Shown here one piece after another: positions 55,101-64,000 of a stretch of DNA of 64,000 nt (the first letter of the stretch is position 1; every line of letters starts with the position of its first letter). The notes under the pieces were generated by a model. It was not told the origin of the DNA and ran no database searches. It was given only the letters and a program-made list of their open reading frames with translations. A program made the translations under genes and the position numbers. Origin of the DNA: Ampullaceana balthica. Its lineage: Eukaryota > Mollusca > Gastropoda > Lymnaeidae. The stretch is taken from contig CALYLW010000564.1 of assembly GCA_944989445.1 (NCBI GenBank), forward strand, positions 62,001 to 126,000, in the 5' to 3' direction.

Positions 55101-58100
55101 CCCTAGCATCTCTATTACTCGCCCTAGCATCTATATTACTCGCCCTAGCATCTCTGTTACTCGCCCCAGCATCTCTATTACTCGCCCCAGCATCTCTATT
55201 ACTCGCCCCAGGCATCTCTGTTACTCGCCCTAGCATCTCTATTACTAGCCCTAGCATCTCTATTACTCGCCCTAGCATCTCTATTACTCGCCCTAGCATC
55301 TCTATTACTCGCCCTAGCATCTCTATTACTCGCCCTAGCATCTCTGTTACTCGCCCTAGCATCTCTATTACTCGCCCTAGCATCTCTATTACTCACCCCA
55401 CCATCTCTATTACTCGCCCTAGAATCTCTATTACTCGCCCTAGCATCGCTATTACTCACCCCACCATCTCTATTACTCGCCCTAGCATCTCTATTACTCG
55501 CCCTAGCATCTCTATTACTCGCCCCAGCATCTCTGTTACTCGCCCAACCATCTCTGTTACTCGCCCCAGCATCTCTATTACTCGCCCTAGCATCTCTATT
55601 ACTCGCCCCAGCATCTCTATTACTCACCCCACCATCTCTATTACTCGCCCCACCATCTCTATTACTCGCCCCAGCATCTCTATTACTCGCCCTAGCATCT
55701 CTATTACTCGCCCTAGCATCTCTATTACTCGCCCCACCATCTCTATTACTCGCCCCAGCATCTCTGTTACTCGCCCTAGCATCTCTATTACTCGCCCTAG
55801 CATCTCTATTACTCACCCCACCATCTCTATTACTCGCCCTAGCATCTCTATTACTCGCCCTAGCATCTCTATTACTCACCCCACCATCTCTATTACTCGC
55901 CCTAGCATCTCTGTTACTCGCCCTAGCATCTCTATTACTCGCCCTAGCATCTCTATTACTCGCCCCAGCATCTCTATTACTCACCCCACCATCTCTATTA
56001 CTCGCCCTAGCATCTCTATTACTCGCCCCAGCATCTCTATTACTCGCCCTAGCATCTCTATTACTCGCCCAAGCATCTCTATTACTCGCCCCAGCATCTC
56101 TATTACTCGCCCCAGAATCTCTATTACTCGCCCTAGCATCTCTATTACTCGCCCTAGCATCTCTATTACTCGCCCTAGCATCTCTATTACTCGCCCTAGC
56201 ATCTCTATTACTCGCCCTAGCATCTCTATTTCTCGCCCTAGCATCTCTATTACTCTCCCTAGCATCTCTATTACTCGCCCTAGCATCTCTATTACTCGCC
56301 CAAACATCTCTATTACTCGCCCTAGCATCTCTATTACTCGCCCCAGCATCTCTATTACTCGCCCCAGCATCTCTATTACTCGTCATAGCATCTCTATTAC
56401 TCGCCCTAGCATCTCTATTACTCGCCCCAGCATCTCTATTACTCGCCCTAGCATCTCTATTACTCGCCCTAGCATCTCTGTTACTCGCCCCAGCATCTCT
56501 ATTACTCGCCCCAGCATCTCTATTACTCGCCCCAGCATCTCTGTTACTCGCCCTAGCATCTCTATTACTCGCCCTAGCATCTCTATTACTCGCCCCAGCA
56601 TCTCTATTACTCGCCCTAGCATCTCTATTACTCGCCCTAGCATCTCTGTTACTCGCCCCAGCATCTCTATTACTCGCCCCAGCATCTCTATTACTCGCCC
56701 CAGCATCTCTGTTACTCGCCCTAGCATCTCTATTACTAGCCCTAGCATCTCTATTACTCGCCCTAGCATCTCTATTACTCGCCCTAGCATCTCTATTACT
56801 CGCCCTAGCATCTCTATTACTCGCCCTAGCATCTCTGTTACTCGCCCCAGCATCTCTATTACTCGCTCCAGCATCTCTATTACTCGCCCCAGCATCTCTG
56901 TTACTCGCCCTAGCATCTCTGTTACTCGCCCTAGCATCTCTGTTACTCGCCCCAGCATCTCTATTACTCGCCCCAGCATCTCTATTACTCGCCCCAGCAT
57001 CTCTGTTACTCGCCCTAGCATCTCTATTACTCGCCCTAGCATCTCTATTACTCGCCCCTAGCATCTCTATTACTCGCCCTAGCATCTCTATTACTCGCCC
57101 TAGCATCTCTGTTACTCGCCCCAGCATCTCTATTACTCGCCCCAGCATCTCTATTACTCGCCCCAGCATCTCTGTTACTCGCCCTAGCATCTCTATTACT
57201 AGCCCTAGCATCTCTATTACTCGCCCTAGCATCTCTATTACTCGCCCTAGCATCTCTATTACTCGCCCTAGCATCTCTATTACTCGCCCTAGCATCTCTG
57301 TTACTCGCCCCAGCATCTCTATTACTCGCTCCAGCATCTCTATTACTCGCCCCAGCATCTCTGTTACTCGCCCTAGCATCTCTGTTACTCGCCCTAGCAT
57401 CTCCATTACTCGCCCCAGTATCTCTATTACTCGCCCCAGCATCTCTGTTACTCGCCCCAGCATCTCTATTACTCGCCCCAGCATCTCTATTACTCGCCCG
57501 AGCATCTCTGTTACTCGCCCCTAGCATCTCTATTACTCACCCTAGCATCTCTATTACTCGCCCCTAGCATCTCTATTACTCGCCCCTAGCATCTCTATTA
57601 CTCGCCCCAGCATCTCTGTTACTCGCCCCAGCATCTCTATTACTCGCCCCAGCATCTCTATTACTCGCCCCAGCATCTCTGTTACTCGCCCCAGCATCTC
57701 TATTACTCGCCCCAGCATCTCTGTTACTCGCCCCACCATCTCTATTACTCGCCCCACCATCTCTGTTACTCGCCCCAGCATCTCTATTACTCGCCCCACA
57801 TCTCTGTTACTCGCCCCAGCATCTCTATTACTCGCCCCAGCATCTCTGTTACTCGCCCCAGCATCTCTGTTACTCGCCCCAGCATCTCTATTACTCGCCC
57901 CAGCATCTCTATTACTCGCCCCAGCATCTCTGTTACTCGCCCCAGCATCTCTATTACTCGCCCTCAGCATCTCTATTACTCGCCCTCAGCATCTCTATTA
58001 CTCGCCCCTAGCATCTCTATTACTCGCCCCTAGCATCTCTATTACTCGCCCCACCATCTCTGTTACTCGCCCCAGCATCTCTATTACTCGCCCAGCATCT

Positions 58101-59080
58101 CTATTACTCGCCCCAGCATCTCTGTTACTCGCCCCAGCATCTCTGTTACTCGCCCCTAGCATCTCTGTTACTCGCCCCTAGCATCTCTATTACTCGCCCC
58201 AGCATCTCTATTACTCGCCCCAGCATCTCTGTTACTCGCCCCAGCATCTCTATTACTCGCCCCAGCATCTCTATTACTCGCCCCAGCATCTCTATTACTC
58301 GCCCCAGCATCTCTATTACTCGCCCCTAGCATCTCTGTTACTCGCCCCAGCATCTCTGTTACTCGCCCCAGCATCTCTATTACTCGCCCCAGCATCTCTA
58401 TTACTCGCCCCTAGCATCTCTATTACTCGCCCCAGCATCTCTGTTACTCTCCCAGCATCTCTGTTACTCGCCCCAGCATCTCTATTACTCGCCCCAGCAT
58501 CTCTGTTACTCGCCCCAGCATCTCTGTTACTCGCCCCAGCATCTCTGTTACTCGCCCCAGCATCTCTATTACTCGCCCCAGCATCTCTGTTACTCGCCCC
58601 ACCATCTCTGTTACTCGCCCCACCATCTCTGTTACTCGCCCCACCATCTCTATTACTCGCCCCACCATCTCTGTTACTCGCCCCACCATCTCTATTACTC
58701 GCCCCAGCATCTCTATTACTCGCACCCAGCATCTCTATTACTCGCCCCAGCATCTCTGTTACTCGCCCCAGCATCTCTGTTACTCGCCCCACCATCTCTA
58801 TTACTTGCCCCTAGCATCTCTATTACTCGCCCCAGCATCTCTGTTACTCGCTCCCAGCATCTCTGTTACTCGCCCCAGCATCTCTGTTACTCGCCCCAGC
58901 ATCTCTGTTACTCGCCCCACCATCTCTATTACTCGCCCCACCATCTCTATTACTCGCCCCACCATCTCTATTACTCGCCCTAGCATCTCTATTACTCGAC
59001 CCACCATCTCTGTTACTCGCCCCACCATCTCTATTACTCGCCCCACCATCTCTGTTACTCGCCCCACCATCCCTGTAACT
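49180..59080 (+). repeat. Giant 21-bp minisatellite, about 470 copies
   Basis: The unit reads CATCTCTATTACTCGCCCC plus AC or AG. Three sites vary: TATT/TGTT, CCCC/CCCT and ACC/AGC. ACC units dominate on the left, CCCTAGC units become common after about 52.7 kb, CCCCAGC units dominate 57.5-58.6 kb, and ACC returns at the right edge. A normal unit has ten C and one G on the + strand. Both strands stay open over long distances (up to 1,921 codons on the minus strand at 55383-49618), a result of a stop-free 21-bp unit. Indels such as at 50853, 55210 and 57056 shift phase. I do not call a gene. Confidence 0.97.
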
Positions 59081-59337
59081 CAGTCGTAACCAGGTCCGCC
59101 ATCAATACAGTGTAAACTTTTTGTTTTGTCAATTCTGTATCGTTTGGAACACAGCTGACATCGACTGCCCTAATTGGTGGCGCGTGCGTGTGACAGCATA
59201 CACCGACCCTCGCCTAAGCTCGTCTTTGATGCCACATCCAAGTGTCGTCTGTGGACTTAGAATGTAAACACCACATCCCCCCCCCCGGCAATCCCCACCA
59301 CTCACTCCTGATGTCAAAGTTGTATTGGCGTCTATCT
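59081..59337. other. Unique flank of the giant array
   Basis: A short C run is at 59276-59287. No gene is recognised. Confidence 0.4.
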
Positions 59338-59530
59338 TCTCTGTTGACATTGAATGACTTTGAAATATTGACATGCAATTAGAGCTACGGCCCACCTGTC
59401 TTGTCTGTTGACATTGAATGACTTTGAAATATTGACATGCAATTAGAGCTACGGTCCACCTGCCTTTGCTGTTGACATTGAATGACTTTGAAATATTCAC
59501 ATTGAATTAGATCTCGGGTCCACCTGTCTT
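59338..59530 (+). repeat. 64-bp minisatellite, three copies
   Basis: Anchored by CTGTTGACATTGAATGACTT at 59341, 59405 and 59469. The third copy is more diverged. Confidence 0.94.
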
Positions 59531-60778
59531 CTCTGTATCTCTCTCTTACAAACACATACTCATCTTTTCTTTCTCTCACTCTTTTTCTACCCTTGATCAA
59601 TGTATGCGCCTTTTGTCTGTGTCTGTCTGACAGTCTGTCTGTCTGTCTGTCTCTCTCATGCCTATTTCAGCCCTCGTATAAAAGAAGTCGTGATCTGATG
59701 TGTATTTAGAAATCCCCTTCTTTATACAAGTACGTCTTCTCCGCAAAGTTCGTGTACAACTTCTTAAATTTCATCTTGGTCAGTGGAGAGACAAGTTTAC
59801 CAAGTCCAGATCAATTGAAAGTGACCAGGGGTCATTCGGGACACATGCCCCAGCGTCCTACCTTAGGACACAGTCTAATTATATTTGTATAGAGTACCTT
59901 AACATGGCACTTCACATTTATAAACCGCTAAGAAAATCTAATACAGAGGATTGTATTCCAACTGTTGATGAAATAACAGAAGGTCTTCTGCTGTGGTCTT
60001 TGGTTGCCCGACCAACTATCTCCTTCATTAATGACACGGGATCCAAACAACAACCTTTCAAATAACTTCACGTGGTTGGGGGGGGGGCAGTTCAACATCA
60101 AAGGGCAATTGAAGTGACACAAAATATAAAGTTTTGAGAATACTTGTAAGGGGTCGAGATCAAAGTAATCGATTATCTCAGGATGACGCCGATACATGAG
60201 ATCAGAGGACATTGTTAAGAAACTAAGAACCATCGCCCTGACATCACCCTCATCTTACCCGACCTCAAAGAGCGATGTTTACTATTTCGTGTCCGCACAA
60301 TAGTTTTTTTTTAAAAAGTTAAAAAAAACAACTTCCCAATATAATGATCTGTCTCTCAATACCAAATGTTTATTGTTTTGTTTTTTTTTGTCTTTAAGTT
60401 ATTTCGGAATCGAGTAAGTTCCTCACCGACGATTACGATTCCTTTACTCTAAGTCACGCTGTAATTCAGCCAAGACATAAATGATCGTATCGATATTCCG
60501 ACTATTATCGATCTCTTGAGATAACGCTGAGATGTGCTTAACGTAATGGATTCGATTCTTTGTTCTCACTTGCGTGTATCCCTCCGCTAATCAGGAGTGT
60601 GTCTCGATGGGTAATCAGGCGACCTAAGTGTCCACTGTGGGGGGGGGGAGGGAGGGGGCGGGGCTCTGAGGATTGGGCCACAGCCATCAGAGATTGTTAT
60701 GGGGTTAGGGTGCTGAAGAGTTGAGCCCTTAGGTTTAAACATCATTGTGACGCACGCATCTCCCAGTCCTTCGTTCAA
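59531..60778. other. Unique spacer with a (GTCT)n run
   Basis: (GTCT)n lies at about 59632-59652. A 121-codon + frame at 59700-60065 has ordinary amino-acid composition but no recognised family, and its start lacks support. G runs are at 60078-60087 and 60639-60656. No RNA gene was recognised. Confidence 0.4.
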
Positions 60779-61515
60779 ATTCTACACCATGCTCACCTCT
60801 ACCCATTGACATTTGAAACTTACTTTTAGTGCATCATATTCTACACCTTGCTCACCTCTACCCATTGACATTTGAAACTTACTTTTAGTGCATCATATTC
60901 TACACCTTGCTCACCTCTACCCATTGACATTTGAAACTTACTTTTAGTGCATCATATTCTACACCTTGCTCACCTCTACCCATTGACATTTGAAACTTAC
61001 TTTTAGTGCATCATATTCTACACCTTGCTCACCTCTACCCATTGACATTTGAAACTTACTTTTAGTGCATCATATTCTACACCTTGCTCACCTCTACCCA
61101 TTGACATTTGAAACTTACTTTTAGTGCATCATATTCTACACCTTGCTCACCTCTACCCATTGACATTTGAAACTTACTTTTAGTGCATCATATTCTACAC
61201 CTTGCTCACCTCTACCCATTGACATTTGAAACTTACTTTTAGTGCATCATATTCTACACCTTGCTCACCTCTACCCATTGACACTTGAAACTTACTTTTA
61301 GTTCATCATATTCTACACCTTGCTCACCTCTAACCATTGACATTTGAAACTTACTTTTAGTTCATCATATTCTACACCTTGCTCACCTCTAACCATTGAC
61401 ATTTGAAACTTACTTTTAGTGCATCATATTCTACACCTTGCTCACCTCTAACCATTGACATTTGAAACTTACTTTTAGTGCATCATATTCTACACCTTGC
61501 TCACCTCTACCATTC
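60779..61515 (+). repeat. 59-bp minisatellite
   Basis: About 12 copies anchored by TCTACACCTTGCTCACCTCT. The first eight are almost identical; the last four carry CTAACC or GTTCATC variants. Confidence 0.96.
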
Positions 61516-62050
61516 ATTCATCATGCGAATAGTTAAGTTATAGGACGGTGCCCATGAGGTTACCATCACACAGCTGTTGACACACGCCCCCAAACTTAGA
61601 TATCAGCGCCCCACTAGTGTTATCAACCTACGACACACACACACAAATTAGTTCCCCTGTTATGGGGCACTACTATGTTATTTACCTCGCTGCTCAAAGA
61701 ATATGTGAAAATAATCAAACACTTCTATTTCGTGAAAGGGAAGCCCCCCCCCCTTCCGGGGGAATCTTTCTTCACCCCCCCCCCTCAACTGTTTCCACCC
61801 AGAAAAAACGTAGAGTTCTCGTTCTCTGGAGTGTATGAACCAAGCAGATTCATTTTATCAATCTAAAATCCTGTCATGTTTCCTGAGGTGTGTATAGATA
61901 TCCAATACGGTTGCCGTGGTAACGAGCATGGGATAATAAACCCTTTTATCACTCGTGCTTTCTTATTACTCCTTTGAAAAAAAAACAGAAGAGGTAAATA
62001 TTCCAATAATCTTTACATAACTCTTGTGTTGTCGTTCTGTGGAGAAGTAA
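61516..62050. other. Unique DNA upstream of the host gene
   Basis: C runs occur at 61746-61753 and 61777-61785. No TATA box at a convincing distance was found. It is the likely distal promoter region of the gene at 62110. Confidence 0.4.
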
Positions 62051-62065
62051 ATGACGCGCGCTATG

Positions 62066-62101
62066 TCACGTGAGCGAGGGATCTTACGTCACGTGACGTC
62101 A
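62066..62101 (+). promoter_or_regulatory. Paired E-box and CRE-like cluster
   Basis: TCACGTGA is at 62066-62073. Then TTACGTCA (62084-62091), CACGTG (62090-62095) and TGACGTCA (62094-62101) overlap. ACGTCACGTGACGT (62086-62099) is a perfect 14-bp palindrome. TGACGTCA is the CREB/ATF consensus and CACGTG the core for bHLH-Zip factors such as USF, MITF or TFEB. It ends 8 bp before the ATG, so it is either a core promoter with a very short leader or part of the 5' UTR. Confidence 0.6.
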
Positions 62102-62109
62102 AGTTCGCC

Positions 62110-62830
62110 ATGATGTTCCTCAGCGACCCGGTGACCATCTGGTTCCGGCGGAAGAGCGTCGACTCCGAGGTCAGCCCGACCAAACTCCGGCCGTCCATCA
62201 GCGTCACGGAGGACGGTGACGAGAACGAGAACAACATCGTCTTCTCCTCAGCATCGACCTCCGCGTGCTCCTCGCGGTCCAGCTCGCCGTGTCACTCGCC
62301 CTCCAAGTCGCGCGGAAATAAGGGCAGGAAAAACAAGGCTCAGGACAAGAAGGAGAAAGAGGGGGGCGGTAAGGGCGCCAAGAAGAGCAGGATCCTGGGG
62401 CGTTCTGTCAGCAGCTGCACGGAGTCCACGGCCTCCAGGCGGACGGGGCCCAACTTCTTACCCCCGCCTCTGATCTTTGTCAACGGTGACTCGCCGCACC
62501 GCCTGGAGCGCTCGCTCAGCAACACCCTTGACCTGACGTCATCCCACCACGACCTCGCCCCGGGCTCAGCGGGGGCGGATGTACCCGCCAGGATGGTGCC
62601 GGCGACGGCCCTGAACAGCAAGTGCTTTGATTTCGACAGCATCCCGGACAAACTCCGGGCGCTGCAGGAAGAATGGAAGGCGGGGAGGGAGTGGAGGAAG
62701 AGGCTGTCCATCTCAGAGGGGAGGCAGTGCAAGGACGTCCACGCGGCGGCGTTTAGGTCAAGTTCAAGGCTGTCCATCGGATCGCCTCCCCTGGTGCCGC
62801 AGCAGTCGTTCTATCTGGAGGGACCGGAAG
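62110..62830 (+). CDS. First coding exon of an unidentified gene
   Basis: The ATG at 62110 has a purine at -3 (GCC before ATG); a second ATG follows at once. The exon gives 240 codons plus one base, then AAG/GTAAAC at 62830/62831, a good splice donor, leaving a phase-1 intron. If not spliced, the frame would run to a stop at 62893-62895, but the extra residues look intronic. Codon third positions are strongly G/C and CpG is frequent, unlike the rest of the window. The protein starts MMFLSDPVTIWFRRKSVDSE. Residues 46-68 are Ser-rich, 67-95 very basic, 112-128 hydrophobic and proline-rich (NFLPPPLIFVNGDSP). Residues 180-200 (a WKAGREWRKRLS stretch) could form a basic amphipathic helix. RRKS at 13-16, RSLS at 134-137, RKRLS at 196-200 and SSRLS at 218-222 look like basophilic-kinase sites. 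No domain was recognised; such tails are common in signalling proteins. Confidence 0.72.
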
Positions 62831-63144
62831 GTAAACATTCTTGTTACGTTAAGGGCATTATAAACCAGAGAATTTTCGATTTCAAAGGAAAATAATTCAC
62901 GCCAAAAATATTTGTTTCCCATAACTTAGCTGTGTTTTGTTTGTTGAAATAACATTTTATTTTCTGCCTCAACCGGTCTAGACTTAACCCTTTAATAGAT
63001 TATAGTCACCCACAAGTATTCTGTTGTCGCTAGGCTTTTTTTAATAGTTGTATACTTCCGCACAGTTTTGTAGAAGAAGCAGAGAAAATCTTTAAAACAG
63101 AGCAATAACGAAGATGTGCGTCCCTTACAATATTATTATATTTA
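62831..63144 (+). other. Start of the presumed first intron
   Basis: GC content drops sharply after the donor. No further exon was recognised in the remaining 1.1 kb, so the intron would continue past the window. Confidence 0.5.
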
Positions 63145-63725
63145 TTACTAGCGTACCCGTTCGCGCGCTGCAACGATTTCCGAAGAAACGCAATTCAAGG
63201 AAACTCGTTATGATTTGTATATAATTTATGTAAGCAAAAAACGACATTAAGGGCCCCCGGGTCCAATCGTGCAAGATTTGAATTTGAAATATATGTATAT
63301 TTCATTCTGAATCATAATACATATATTTGTCAATATTTATAAAGATCGCGTAAAATCATAATGGGAATAAAGTCTTCAACGTTTGCGAAAAAAAAATATT
63401 TTGGGGCCCCGCCCCCAAAGGAAGGGACATTAGGAGTTCAATGCCCTATAGTATTTTAATATGGGCTATCAATTTTCTATGTACCAAGTTTGGCAAAGAT
63501 CCATTAATTTTCTAAGTAGCTAACGCTTAAACGAATTTTGTATAGCTCATATTAGAAAATAATACATTTTTGTTAACCCCCCGCCCCATGAGTGTCAATA
63601 TTCAAATTTTTTGGCCATTTACCACCCCGCAAGGGTACTCAACAATCTCCTAAAGTTTCATGGCGATCGGATGAATTGTTTAGTCATTAAAAAAAGACAT
63701 GCATGAATATATACATACATACTTT
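63145..63725 (+). mobile_element. Retroposon-like dispersed repeat in the intron
   Basis: ACTAGCGTACCCGTTCGCGC at the left and AAAGTTTCATGGCGATCGGA with a downstream A run and ATACATACATAC at the right resemble the ends of invertebrate non-LTR or Helitron-like repeats. No coding frame remains. The class is uncertain and only one copy is in the window. Confidence 0.4.
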
Positions 63726-63916
63726 AATTTATATATATATATGTATTACCTCTAATACTTTAATATGTTTAACGCACGGAATGTTTGTTAATAATAATTA
63801 TTGTCATTATAAACACATATGATTGTCTATGAATTTGTTTGTGTATTTTGTTTGTTATTTAAAAGCTTTATCGCAGTCCTATTCTATATGATCATTGTAT
63901 TACTGATTACTGATAG

Positions 63917-64000
63917 CAGGGGTGTCCAAAGTCCGGCCCGCGGGCCATAACCGGCCCGCGAAGCAATGTTAACTTGCCCGCGGCCTCATCTTAAATAACT
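63917..64000 (+). mobile_element. Left end of a hAT element, cut by the window
   Basis: It starts CAGGGGTGTCCAAAGTCC and continues with GGCCCGCGGGCC, both typical of widespread animal hAT termini. The rest lies beyond the window. Confidence 0.65.

Noticed and set aside
59700..60065. 121-codon frame with ordinary amino-acid composition
   Set aside because: No family recognised and no promoter or splice evidence. Left as unassigned pending a homology search.

Overview
This window is eukaryotic, non-coding-rich DNA, most likely from an invertebrate and probably a mollusc or other lophotrochozoan. That placement is an inference. It rests on the mix of hAT-type DNA transposons, short elements carrying tetranucleotide repeats, a spliced gene with a consensus donor, and extreme minisatellite density. 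No bacterial operon, ribosomal RNA, convincing tRNA or CRISPR array was seen.

Layout. Bases 1-7460 are a nest of DNA transposons. A 3.8-kb hAT element (537-4328) has 12-bp terminal inverted repeats, an 8-bp target duplication and a nearly complete transposase broken by three single-base frameshifts. An older, decayed hAT (4448-5784) lies beside it, together with copies of two short non-autonomous families, here called A and B. Bases 7690-49100 are a chain of about 35 mutually unrelated minisatellites with units of 12-73 bp, separated by unique DNA and a few small transposons. Two of those small elements have clean 8-bp target duplications (14249-15829 and 30313-30618). Bases 49180-59080 are one 9.9-kb array of a 21-bp unit, about 470 copies. 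Bases 59081-62060 hold two more arrays and unique DNA.

The only convincing host gene begins at 62110 on the + strand. It is a GC- and CpG-rich first coding exon of 240 codons plus one base, ending at a consensus splice donor at 62830/62831. Immediately upstream is a compact cluster of CRE-like and E-box motifs. I could not identify the protein family. The rest of the window downstream would be its first intron, which holds a retroposon-like repeat and the left end of another hAT element.

Roughly 30 kb of the 64 kb is tandem repeat by my addition of the arrays. Very long open frames run through the arrays on both strands because many units are multiples of three without stop codons; I do not regard these as genes. 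The main interest is the repeat biology: higher-order repeats of 147, 927, 114, 110, 57, 40 and about 463 bp, palindromes inside many unrelated units, arrays that sit inside or at the ends of transposons, and arrays whose units match regulatory or splice-site consensus sequences.
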